Shown here: positions 1-7,544 of the stretch, piece after piece | Position numbering within the stretch: position 1 is the stretch's first letter | Layout: every line of letters begins with the position of its first letter | From: Conyzicola nivalis | GTDB taxonomy: Bacteria; Actinomycetota; Actinomycetes; Actinomycetales; Microbacteriaceae | NCBI RefSeq assembly: GCF_014639655.1 | Contig: NZ_BMGB01000002.1 | Span: 310,001-374,000 of the forward strand | Length of the DNA: 64,000 bases | Direction of reading: 5' to 3' | Notes under the pieces: generated by a model | Database searches by the model: none | Told to the model about the DNA's origin: nothing | Seen by the model: only the letters and a program-made list of their open reading frames with translations | Translations under genes and position numbers: made by a program

Positions 1-636
1 GGGCGCGAAAGTGATCGCCTCGGCAGAGCCGTCGAGGGTGGCGTTGATGCCGAGGTGGTGGCCGCCGAACTGCACCTCGTAGGCGCTCGTGTCGGAGGCG
101 TCGCCGAAGAACGCGATGTAGTACTGACCGAGCGAGCCTTCGGTGCTGCTGCTGTTCTCGAGCAGGTACTGGTCGCCGCCGATGATGTTCGCGACGGTCT
201 CGTAGCCTTCGTCGCTCAGCAACGCCTCCATGACCTGGAGGGCGGCTACCTGCTGCTCTTCCGTGAGCTCGGCCACGTTCAGGCCCGCGCGATCGACGAA
301 GGTGACGGGGAAGTTCGACCAGGAGGTTGTCTTCGTCTCGTCGTCGTAGTCGTAGGTGACCGTCTCGACCTGATCTTCCGTGAGGGTGGCCAGGAACGCG
401 TCGACGGCGGCCGTGGTGTTCGAGATCGTCTCCGCCGTCGTTCCGACCGTCGAAGTCGTCACCTCCTGCGACGCCGACGCGACCGTGGCACCGGTGCTCG
501 AGGCCGCGGTCCCCGAGGCGTCGGTCGTGCCGCTCGCGCACCCGGCCAACAGGAGGCCCCCGACGACGAGCATGCTCGTTCCGAGAAGGAAGCTGGTGCG
601 TCGCGGGCGCTTGTTCGTGTCCGTGTTTTTCGTCAT
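1..636 (-). CDS. DUF3500 family lipoprotein (partial, 3' end outside window)
   Basis: The reading frame is open from an ATG at 636 to the left edge, 212 codons. The N-terminus has several basic residues, a hydrophobic stretch and a lipobox ending LLLAGC, so it is a predicted lipoprotein. A Ser/Thr/Ala-rich linker follows. The core shows features I associate with DUF3500: a TSWSNFP segment, an RAGL..AELTEEQ segment, a YYIAFFG segment and a GGHHLGIN motif near the cut. The function of DUF3500 is unknown. The gene is divergent from the cyclodeaminase gene. The C-terminal part is missing, so total length cannot be judged. Confidence 0.8.
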   Translation of the reverse strand, partial: MTKNTDTNKRPRRTSFLLGTSMLVVGGLLLAGCASGTTDASGTAASSTGATVASASQEVTTSTVGTTAETISNTTAAVDAFLATLTEDQVETVTYDYDDETKTTSWSNFPVTFVDRAGLNVAELTEEQQVAALQVMEALLSDEGYETVANIIGGDQYLLENSSSTEGSLGQYYIAFFGDASDTSAYEVQFGGHHLGINATLDGSAEAITFAP

Positions 637-751
637 GCCGCGATCATCCTGGGCGTTCCTATGCGATCCCGATGAGCAACCAAAGGAGTGACAGTGAACG
701 AGGCGCGCGTCGGCGACTCGATCGTTTCAGGGCATCGACGAGAATGGCCGC

Positions 752-1399
752 ATGGACGTGACGACCCGAGATGCCGCAGTCGACGAATGGATGCGCGCGC
801 TGAGCGAATCGACGGGGTCGCCGGGCGGCGGCGCAGGTGCCGGGGTGATGCTGGCCATCGCGGCGTCGCTCACCTCCATGGTCGCCGGCTACAGCGAGCC
901 GGCCCCGGGCGATGAAGGCACGCTCGAGGCGATCCTCGACCGCTCGCACGCGCTGCGGGAAGACGCCCTCGATCTCGCCGACGAAGACTCGACGGCGTCC
1001 AAGGCGTTCGGCGCCGCCTTCCGTCTGACGAAGGGGGAGGAGCGCGACGAGGCGATCCGACACGCTTCGATCGCGGCGGCCGAGACGTCGGCCGCTCTGG
1101 GCAGCCGCGCGGTCGAAGCGATCGGCGATCTGGCGTGGCTCGGCGAGCACGGCAACCGATCCCTGGTCGCCGATGTCGTCGTCGCGTGCGGGGCGTTGCG
1201 GGCCGCCATCGCCGGCGCGCGCACGAACGTCAGCTTCGACCTCGGCACTCTGACCTCGACGGGGAAGACGCTCGCGCAGGTGCAAGACGACAACCCGGCG
1301 CTCTGGGCGTCGGTGAAAAGATTCGACGACGGGCTGGCCCGCATCGACCGTATGGCCGCCGCGCTCGATCCGAGAGCGGCGCCGACCGACGCGGCCTAG
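752..1399 (+). CDS. Cyclodeaminase/cyclohydrolase family protein (FTCD_C/FchA-like)
   Basis: 215 residues, the usual length for the stand-alone cyclodeaminase domain that acts on formimino- or methenyl-tetrahydrofolate. The N-terminal GSPGGGAGAG segment followed by a helix ending in MVAGYS matches the family pattern (TPGGGS..A). Otherwise it is helical and Ala-rich with no signal peptide, so it is cytosolic. It probably serves one-carbon folate metabolism as a methenyl-THF cyclohydrolase. No other folate gene is adjacent, so the substrate is inferred from the family only. The downstream neighbour is convergent. Confidence 0.8.
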   Translation: MDVTTRDAAVDEWMRALSESTGSPGGGAGAGVMLAIAASLTSMVAGYSEPAPGDEGTLEAILDRSHALREDALDLADEDSTASKAFGAAFRLTKGEERDEAIRHASIAAAETSAALGSRAVEAIGDLAWLGEHGNRSLVADVVVACGALRAAIAGARTNVSFDLGTLTSTGKTLAQVQDDNPALWASVKRFDDGLARIDRMAAALDPRAAPTDAA

Positions 1400-1408
1400 A
1401 GCGTGTCG

Positions 1409-1747
1409 TTAGAGGACGTCGCCCAGTCCGTCATCGGCGGGCCACGGTTCCGAAGCCGAGACAGCGCGTGACGGTGCGGTGAGCATTTCCATCTTCTCGT
1501 TCATGTACTCGACGCCTTCGCCGTTTTCGGGTTCGGGCAGGGGCGACAGCGTCGACTCGGCCATGAGGCTGATGCCGGCGCCGAGGACGAAGCTCGTCAC
1601 GATCAACTCGCCGTCTGAGGCGATCACGTTCAGCGATATGGCTTCCGCCCGACCCTTGTCGGCGATGAACGCCGCGAATCTGACCAGGTAGTCTGCCGCT
1701 TCGTCGCCGAGGAGCACGGACTTGTCTGAGTAGGTCACGAGTTTCAT
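1409..1747 (-). CDS. Hypothetical protein, 112 aa
   Basis: I do not recognise a family. The protein starts KLVTYSDKSVLLGDEAADYL and has a central IASDGELIVTSFVLG strand region. The acidic C-terminal third contains PLPEPENGEGVEYMNEKMEML. There is no signal peptide or membrane segment. The start could be the GTG at 1750 or the ATG at 1747; neither has a clear ribosome binding site. It is transcribed away from the Atu4866-like gene and converges with the cyclodeaminase gene. Confidence 0.55.
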   Translation of the reverse strand: MKLVTYSDKSVLLGDEAADYLVRFAAFIADKGRAEAISLNVIASDGELIVTSFVLGAGISLMAESTLSPLPEPENGEGVEYMNEKMEMLTAPSRAVSASEPWPADDGLGDVL

Positions 1748-1843
1748 CACCCCACGGTAGGCAGACGTTGACGACTTGTCGATTCTCGCCGGAGCCTTGA
1801 CGCGCCCACACAGGTGGGTCAGGGTTGCACGGCCTCGCGCGGT

Positions 1844-2101
1844 TCAGCCATTCCGCCGGAACATCACCATCCCCGCGTGGTAGAGCACGTCGTCTCGGAA
1901 TTCGCCGTCGGCCGAAAACCCGGTGTCGTCGCGGTAGTAGATCATCGATCCCTCGACCCGGTAGTCGCCGGTGTAGGCCCCTTCCCGATTTCCCCTGGCC
2001 TCGGTGTACCGGCCTCCGGGCAGCAGCCGCTGCCGGATGCGGCCGTCGGCGGTCACCCAGAGTCCGACGAACGGGTGAGTGGCGACAGGCGTGGCGGTCA
2101 C
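1844..2101 (-). CDS. Atu4866-like small protein
   Basis: 85 residues from a GTG start that overlaps the stop of the upstream amidohydrolase by four bases (GTGA), so the two are translationally coupled. Features fit the Atu4866 family: FVGLWVTADGRIR near the start, LLPGGRYTEARG, and a GDYRVEGSMIYYRDDTG segment with a terminal HAGMVMFRR. Family members are small beta-barrel-like proteins, often next to oxidoreductases or hydrolases; the biochemical role is unknown. Coupling suggests it works with, or is co-induced with, the amidohydrolase. Confidence 0.7.
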   Translation of the reverse strand: MTATPVATHPFVGLWVTADGRIRQRLLPGGRYTEARGNREGAYTGDYRVEGSMIYYRDDTGFSADGEFRDDVLYHAGMVMFRRNG

Positions 2102-3507
2102 AGTGCGACCACCCGACGGGTGATGTCATCGCGCGAGCGCACGACCTCGTCGCGCAGGGCGTCGATGTCTTCGCCGACCAGCGTTCCCGCCCATTTGCGT
2201 GGGTTGCCGGCCACGAGCACTGCCTCGATGTTGCGCGCGTCCGCGCCCAGAACGAGGGTGCCGATGGCGTCGTTGAGTGGCATGTTGTTGATGTCGTCGG
2301 CACTGACGATGAGGATGTCTGCCGCCTTGCCGGGCGTGAGCGAGCCGGTGACGTCGCCCAGAGCGTTGGCTTTCGCGCCCTGTAGCGTGGCGAAGTCGAG
2401 CACATCCCGGGTACCGATGCGGCTCGAAGTCTCGGCGGTGCCGTATACGTGGTTTGCGGCGCGCATCCGCTGGATCGCGTGCAGGGCGCGCATCTGCGTG
2501 AACATATCGCTGGCAAGGGCGACCTCGACGTCGATGCTCAGACCGGGGCGGATGCCGACGGCCAGGGCCTCGTCGACGGCGGGGATCGCCGTCTCCAGCC
2601 CGATCTGGGCGTCGGACGTCGGGGCGAGCGAGACCGTCACGCCGGCATCGCCCATCGCCGCCCACGCGTCGCGGGCGAGACCGGTCGCGTGGATTAGTGT
2701 CAGAGTGTCATCCAGAACCCCCTGCTCCGCCCAGCGCAGGATCGCGGCCGACGACGAGGGGCCGAAGACCGCGTCGATGCTCGTCCACATGCCGAGGTCG
2801 CGTGCGATGGCCGCCAGTTCGGGGCCGTAGGCGATGGCCGGTCCCGCGATCTCGTCGGTCGAGAGGGCGGCGAGCCGCAGGGTGACCAACCCGTCGTTGG
2901 AGCCATGGAATGCGTCGACCATGCGTTCCAGGTCGGCCGGCCATTGGTGGTCCCAGTCGCCGAAGTGCGGGCCCATAGACGCGTGCACGCCGCGGATGCC
3001 GGTGTCGACCAGAGCATTGATGGCCGCGTCGGAGTGCGCGGAAGTGCGAGAGTTGTGCGAGAAGTCGAGCATCGTGGTGATGCCGGAGTCGAGGGCGGTG
3101 AGCGCAGCGAGACGCGTGCCGACGTACATGTCGTGCGGTGTGTAGCTCGGTGCGATGCCCGCGAGCGTCGACATCACGTACTCGCCGAGATCGTTGACGT
3201 CGGGGATGCTGCGGCGCAGCTGCGTCTCCCACGCATGACGGTGGCTGTCCACGAAACCGGGGCTGACGATCGCGCCGCGCGTGTCGACGACGAGCGCCGA
3301 GGCGGCGATTGCGGCATGCTCCGGGTGCGTTCGCAGATCGGGGCCGACGGCGACAATGCGGGTTCCGAGGATGAGTACGTCGCCGGCGTCGAGGTCGGGT
3401 ACGCCCGGGTCCATGGTGACGACGGCGCCGCCGCTCAGCAGGATCGGCCTGCGGGCCGAACGGGCCGCGACGATGTCGGTGAGAGAGAGGATGTGACGGG
3501 TGGGCAT
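2098..3507 (-). CDS. Amidohydrolase family protein (cytosine deaminase/chlorohydrolase-like)
   Basis: 469 residues. The N-terminal beta-sandwich has LLSGGAVVTMDPG and a GDVLILG..IVAVGP strand. The metal-site motif follows as SPGFVDSHRHAWE (H-x-H). Later come MGPHFGDW, LIHATGL and a C-terminal GSLTPGKAADILIV sandwich strand, the classic subtype III amidohydrolase layout for hydrolysing C-N or C-Cl bonds. The ATG at 3507 was chosen because the frame extends far upstream into non-conserved sequence. It is divergent from an XRE regulator that may control it and is coupled to the Atu4866-like gene. The substrate cannot be deduced. Confidence 0.88.
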   Translation of the reverse strand: MPTRHILSLTDIVAARSARRPILLSGGAVVTMDPGVPDLDAGDVLILGTRIVAVGPDLRTHPEHAAIAASALVVDTRGAIVSPGFVDSHRHAWETQLRRSIPDVNDLGEYVMSTLAGIAPSYTPHDMYVGTRLAALTALDSGITTMLDFSHNSRTSAHSDAAINALVDTGIRGVHASMGPHFGDWDHQWPADLERMVDAFHGSNDGLVTLRLAALSTDEIAGPAIAYGPELAAIARDLGMWTSIDAVFGPSSSAAILRWAEQGVLDDTLTLIHATGLARDAWAAMGDAGVTVSLAPTSDAQIGLETAIPAVDEALAVGIRPGLSIDVEVALASDMFTQMRALHAIQRMRAANHVYGTAETSSRIGTRDVLDFATLQGAKANALGDVTGSLTPGKAADILIVSADDINNMPLNDAIGTLVLGADARNIEAVLVAGNPRKWAGTLVGEDIDALRDEVVRSRDDITRRVVAL

Positions 3508-3639
3508 GATTCGCCTGCTTTCGATTGGCGGGTGGGTCGGCTTCAAGACTGTGCCGGCGCCGGTATCCGGAACAGGTCGAGCCGTGCCGGGGTGCGCCAC
3601 GGCCTGCCTCACGACGTGTCGAGCAAGTACGGTCGAGGC

Positions 3640-4467
3640 ATGAGTCACACCGACCTCGGCACCTTTCTCACGGCGCGACGCGGCCAGGTCGCGCCCGATG
3701 ACGTGGGGCTGATCGCCCAACCGGGCCGCAGGGTGTCGGGCCTGCGCCGCGAAGAAGTGGCCATGCTCGCGGGGGTCAGCGTCGACTACTACACGCGACT
3801 CGAGCAAGGGCGGGAGCGGAATCCCTCGCCGTCGGTGCTGAACGCGATCGCCAATGCGTTGAATCTCGACGCGGATCTGCGCGACCACATCTTCCGCCTC
3901 GCCGATCTGGCGCCGTCGCCGCTGCAGCCGGCGCACGACTCTGTCGACACCTCGCTGACGACGCTGCTCGCCTCGTGGTCGCACACGCCGGCCCTGATCA
4001 TCAACAGACAGCTCGACGTGCTCGCTCACAACGACCTCGCGGCGGCCCTCTACTCCGACTTCCGCGCGGTCGACAACATCGTGCGCATGACTTTCCTCGA
4101 CCCGGCCGGACGCGACTTCTTCATCGACTGGCCTCGGGCGTCGGAAACCTGCGTGGCGAATCTGCGTCTCGCGCTGGGACACGCGAGCAGCCACGAGGCG
4201 GTACTCGCGCTCGTTGCGGAGATGCTCGCGTCCAGCGCGGAGTTCCGGCTGCTCTGGGAGAGGCACGACGTGCGAGGCAAGACCGGAGAGGCCAAGGCGT
4301 TCCGCCATTCCGAAGTCGGTGAGCTGCTGCTCGACTACACCGCCTTCGACGTGAGGAGTGCGCCCGGTCAACAGCTCGTGGTCTATCAGGCACCGCCGGC
4401 AACCCCGAGCGCCGACAAGCTGCACCTGCTCGGCTCGCTGGCCGCGACGGCGAAATCGCCCCGATAG
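3640..4467 (+). CDS. XRE-family regulator with MmyB-like ligand-binding domain
   Basis: 275 residues. The N-terminal helix-turn-helix covers about residues 10-75: the RRVSGLRREEVAMLAGVS segment followed by DYYTRLEQGRERNPSPSVL is the hallmark of the MmyB-type group. The C-terminal 180 residues form the MmyB-like ligand-binding region with the typical PALIINRQLDVLAHN segment. Such proteins usually regulate a divergent dehydrogenase or hydrolase gene, here the amidohydrolase at 2098-3507. The ATG at 3640 is the first start that fits the family; the upstream extension of the frame is antisense to the amidohydrolase. Confidence 0.9.
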   Translation: MSHTDLGTFLTARRGQVAPDDVGLIAQPGRRVSGLRREEVAMLAGVSVDYYTRLEQGRERNPSPSVLNAIANALNLDADLRDHIFRLADLAPSPLQPAHDSVDTSLTTLLASWSHTPALIINRQLDVLAHNDLAAALYSDFRAVDNIVRMTFLDPAGRDFFIDWPRASETCVANLRLALGHASSHEAVLALVAEMLASSAEFRLLWERHDVRGKTGEAKAFRHSEVGELLLDYTAFDVRSAPGQQLVVYQAPPATPSADKLHLLGSLAATAKSPR

Positions 4468-4651
4468 CGCGTTACGCCTGCATGGCGATAGTCCACAGTG
4501 CCGACCGCGGCGACGGCTGGAAGATCGAGCGACTGGTGCAGCACATCAGGTCGCTCGACGGCAACACGGACGCGCCCGCGCAGGCCATGGCCGCGCGCAA
4601 GCGGAGGCGCAGAGTCGAAACGACACGGTCTGAGTCGGTCGTCTTCTCCCC

Positions 4652-4900
4652 TCAGCGCTGCTCGACGCCGATCCAGCCCACGTAGGGCATGCCTGTCGGT
4701 CCGCGCGTCGACGTGAACCAGGAGTGCGCCGCCTTCGCCGCCGACATGAGCGTGCGGTAGTACCCGATCACCGCGCCGTCGGCATTCGTGACGCGGTAGC
4801 CCAGCTCTGTGCCGCGCCTGACGAAGTCGATCGTGGCGTACCGCTCGTCGAGCGGACCGATCATCGACCACGTGCCGACGGGTCCTTCGCGGATATTCAT
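4652..4900 (-). CDS. Hypothetical protein, 82 aa
   Basis: A small soluble protein I do not recognise. It contains GTWSMIGPLDERYATIDFV, VTNADGAVIGYYRTLMSA and a C-terminal PYVGWIGVEQR. It is aromatic-rich with no signal peptide. It stands about 100 bases downstream of the alpha/beta hydrolase gene on the same strand and could be co-transcribed with it. Codon use resembles its neighbours, which supports it being real. Confidence 0.5.
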   Translation of the reverse strand: MNIREGPVGTWSMIGPLDERYATIDFVRRGTELGYRVTNADGAVIGYYRTLMSAAKAAHSWFTSTRGPTGMPYVGWIGVEQR

Positions 4901-4997
4901 GATCGGGTGCCAGGCGGAAATCGGGTGCTCCTCGTCGTACGAAGCATCCGGCCATGCTCGATCAGCGTACGGGCGGGCGCCGACAGAGCCGGCCCGA

Positions 4998-5870
4998 TCA
5001 GTCGAGGTGGCTCAGGACGGAGTCCGCCACCTCGCGCGGTCGCTCACGGGTCAGGAAGTGGCCCGCGCCGGCCAGCTCGACGAGTTCACGACCCTGGGCG
5101 AAGAGACCAGCGTTCGTGCGGGCCGGAGCGAGGGTCTCGCACCCGTCGTCGGTGCCGATCAGGAACGTGGCGGGCACGTCGATGACCGGCCAACCATCGA
5201 GAACGCGCTGGGAGGCTTCGTAGACGGGCGACCCGGGCGCCTCGCCGATGCCGTGGCGGTAGTAGTGCACGACGTCGTCGGCGAACTGGTCGTTCTCGAT
5301 CGAGCCGAGCACCGCGTCCAGCTGCGCTGACGACACCGCGAGGCCCGGCGACCATTTAGCCCACGCCCACCGCACCAGCGCGGCGGGATCGCGTCGGAAC
5401 GCATCCGCGCCGACCGAGGTGCACAGCCAGTAGCGGTACCAGGCCACCGCCGCGTCATCCAGCTTTTCGTCCTCCGTCAGTCCCGCTCCCGGTCCGTACG
5501 CGGTCGACAGGGTGACCAGACCGGTGACCCGGCCGGGCTCGAGCACCGCGACGGCGTGGGCGGCGCGCGCGCCCCAATCGTGTCCGACGAGAACGAACGG
5601 CTCGAGGTCGAGGGCGGCGGTCAGGTGCAGAACGTCCGTCGCGAGTGCGGCCACCTGCGCCGATCTGGCGGCCGGGTCGGTGACACGGCTTCGCCCCACC
5701 CCGCGCAGGGTGGGGCGGATGATTCGGCACCCCTCCGGCAGAAACGCGACCACGTCATCCCACGTCGCCGCGACGTCGGGGAAGCCGTGCAACAATACGA
5801 CGGGTCGGCCGTCCGACGGTCCGTCGTCGAGGTATTCGATCTCGGCGTGTTCGGTCTGGATCAGGGGCAT
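4998..5870 (-). CDS. Alpha/beta fold hydrolase (epoxide hydrolase/haloalkane dehalogenase-like)
   Basis: 290 residues. The oxyanion segment is VVLLHGFPD. The nucleophile elbow is VLVGHDWGAR, with Asp in the nucleophile position as in epoxide hydrolases and haloalkane dehalogenases rather than Ser. An IGTDDGCE acid region and a GAGHFLTRERP histidine loop complete the triad. A cap domain with Trp-rich segments (RWAWAKWSPG) lies between. No signal peptide, so cytosolic. It is divergent from the quinone oxidoreductase gene, with an 8-bp inverted repeat between them. The precise substrate is unknown. Confidence 0.88.
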   Translation of the reverse strand: MPLIQTEHAEIEYLDDGPSDGRPVVLLHGFPDVAATWDDVVAFLPEGCRIIRPTLRGVGRSRVTDPAARSAQVAALATDVLHLTAALDLEPFVLVGHDWGARAAHAVAVLEPGRVTGLVTLSTAYGPGAGLTEDEKLDDAAVAWYRYWLCTSVGADAFRRDPAALVRWAWAKWSPGLAVSSAQLDAVLGSIENDQFADDVVHYYRHGIGEAPGSPVYEASQRVLDGWPVIDVPATFLIGTDDGCETLAPARTNAGLFAQGRELVELAGAGHFLTRERPREVADSVLSHLD

Positions 5871-5906
5871 GGCCGGATTCCTATCGAGGTGGGAAGACGG
5901 GAGAGT

Positions 5907-5926
5907 TCTGAGGCCGTCGCCTCAGA
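5907..5926. promoter_or_regulatory. Inverted repeat in a divergent promoter region
   Basis: TCTGAGGC, a CGTC spacer and GCCTCAGA form a perfect 8-bp inverted repeat between the alpha/beta hydrolase (start 5870) and the quinone oxidoreductase (start 5968). Size and position fit an operator for a dimeric repressor acting on both genes. No regulator gene is adjacent, so the cognate protein is unknown. Confidence 0.4.
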
Positions 5927-5967
5927 GCATAGGGAATAGCGCGCCCGGCCCGCCGCTTTTACTAGCC

Positions 5968-6987
5968 ATGAAAGCCATCGTCTACGCCCGCACCGGTGCG
6001 GCCTCCGTTCTCTCCCTCGTCGACCGCGAGGTCGCGGCGCCTGGTCCCGGCGAAGTCCGGGTGCGCATCGAAGTCTCGGGCGTGAACCCCACCGACTGGA
6101 AGGCCCGCGCTGGCGCGTCGATCGCCTTCGACGAGGTCGTGCCGAATCAGGATGGCGCCGGAGTCGTCGACGAGGTCGGCGAGGGCGTCACCGGTGTCGA
6201 GGTGGGCGACCGCGTGTGGGTGTATCTCGCGGCGCACCAGCGACCGACCGGCACCGCTCAGGAATTCACCGTCGTTCCCGCCGACCGGGTCGTGCCTCTG
6301 CCCGACGGCGTCGGTTTCGACGTGGGCGCCAGTCTGGGTGTGCCGGCCATGACCGCGCACCGCGCCCTCACCGTTCACGAACACGGGCCCTCACGGCTGG
6401 CGCCCGAGGCGCTCGCCGGGCGCACGGTGCTCGTGCAGGGCGGCGCCGGAGCCGTCGGGCACGCCGCGATCCAGCTCGGGGTGTGGGCGGGAGCGACCGT
6501 CATCGCGACGGTCAGCAGCGATGCGAAGGCCGAACTCGCCCGGGCTGCGGGCGCTTACCACGTCGTGCGCTACCCGGACGACGCTTTCACCGATCGCATC
6601 CGCGAGATCGCACCCGACGGCGTCGACCACATCGTCGAGGTCTCCCCGGGGCAGAACGCGGCGCTCGACGTCGACGTCATCGCCAACCACGGCAGCATCG
6701 CCTACTACGCGAACAACAACGGCGAGGAGTTCACGGCACCGATCGTCGCGAGCTTCGCGAAGAACGTGCGCTGGCAGGGCCTGCTGCTCTACACGGTGGG
6801 GCCGGCGGCTCTGCACGCCGCCGCGGCGGACATCGCCGATGCCCTGCGCGACGGCGCCCTGCCCGTCGGCGAAGCGGCCGGATTGCCGCTCACCTGGTTC
6901 CCCCTCGAAGAGACGGCCGCCGCGCACGAGGCCGTCGAGAACGGCGTGACCGGCAAGATCCTGATCCGCGTGAGTGCAGACAGCTGA
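5968..6987 (+). CDS. NADPH:quinone oxidoreductase (zinc-independent MDR family)
   Basis: 339 residues. The N-terminal GroES-like domain has GPGEVRVRIEVSGVNPTDWK and NQDGAGVVDEVGEGV. The Rossmann part has the AMTAHRAL segment and a VLVQGGAGAVGHAAIQLG nucleotide-binding loop. The zinc-binding cysteines of true alcohol dehydrogenases are absent. It likely reduces quinones or enones with NADPH in the cytosol. The ATG at 5968 fits the family N-terminus (KAIVYARTG). Its stop overlaps the start of the 2H phosphoesterase gene by one base (TGATG), indicating an operon. Confidence 0.9.
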   Translation: MKAIVYARTGAASVLSLVDREVAAPGPGEVRVRIEVSGVNPTDWKARAGASIAFDEVVPNQDGAGVVDEVGEGVTGVEVGDRVWVYLAAHQRPTGTAQEFTVVPADRVVPLPDGVGFDVGASLGVPAMTAHRALTVHEHGPSRLAPEALAGRTVLVQGGAGAVGHAAIQLGVWAGATVIATVSSDAKAELARAAGAYHVVRYPDDAFTDRIREIAPDGVDHIVEVSPGQNAALDVDVIANHGSIAYYANNNGEEFTAPIVASFAKNVRWQGLLLYTVGPAALHAAAADIADALRDGALPVGEAAGLPLTWFPLEETAAAHEAVENGVTGKILIRVSADS

Positions 6988-7544
6988 TGAACGATCCGGC
7001 GCCGCCCCGCCCGGCGGTCGTCAGTCTCGAGCTGCTGCTCGACCCCGGGCTCGAGTCCCACATCCGGGCCGAGTGGCAGGCGTTGAAAGAGGCGGGCCTG
7101 TCGAGTCTCGGCGCCCACGAGGCTCCGAGCAACCGACCGCACATAACGCTTGTCGTGCGCCCCTCGATTCCGCCGGTCTCACCCGTCGACCTGGGCGCCG
7201 TCGTCACCCTGCCCGTGCCGGTGACGCTCGGCGGCCTAGTCCTCTTCGGGTCGGGGGACCGGCGGGTGCTGGCGCGATCCGTGGTGCCGACCGAGGAACT
7301 GCTCACCCTGCACGCCGCGCTTCACGCACTCGCCGGAGGTGAGGGCGACAATGCGCCGCACACCCGCCCCGGCGAGTGGGCGCCGCACATCACCCTGGCC
7401 CGCCGGCTGCGCCTGGATGCATTGCCGCAGGCGCTGCGCATGCTCGACGACGTCGGCCTGCCGCCCACGGGTACGTCGGCGACGACGCTGCGGCGCTGGG
7501 ACGCCGCGTCGGCCACGGTCACGACGCTGCTCGGTCAACCGTAG
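6987..7544 (+). CDS. 2'-5' RNA ligase family protein (2H phosphoesterase)
   Basis: 185 residues with two His-x-Thr motifs, NRPHITLVV near residue 50 and WAPHITLARR near residue 130, the defining pair of the 2H phosphoesterase fold (LigT, CPDase). Such enzymes act on 2',3'-cyclic or 2'-5' phosphates in RNA or nucleotides; which one cannot be told. It is coupled to the quinone oxidoreductase by a TGATG overlap. Its 3' end overlaps by 26 bases the 3' end of the convergent 567-residue protein gene. Confidence 0.85.
   Translation: MNDPAPPRPAVVSLELLLDPGLESHIRAEWQALKEAGLSSLGAHEAPSNRPHITLVVRPSIPPVSPVDLGAVVTLPVPVTLGGLVLFGSGDRRVLARSVVPTEELLTLHAALHALAGGEGDNAPHTRPGEWAPHITLARRLRLDALPQALRMLDDVGLPPTGTSATTLRRWDAASATVTTLLGQP

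Noticed and set aside
55..691. Plus-strand frames over the first 690 bases
   Set aside because: They are antisense to the DUF3500 lipoprotein, which has a clear signal peptide, lipobox and family motifs.
4482..4685. 67-codon frame after the XRE regulator gene
   Set aside because: No ribosome site, no family, and it overlaps the better supported minus-strand small gene.
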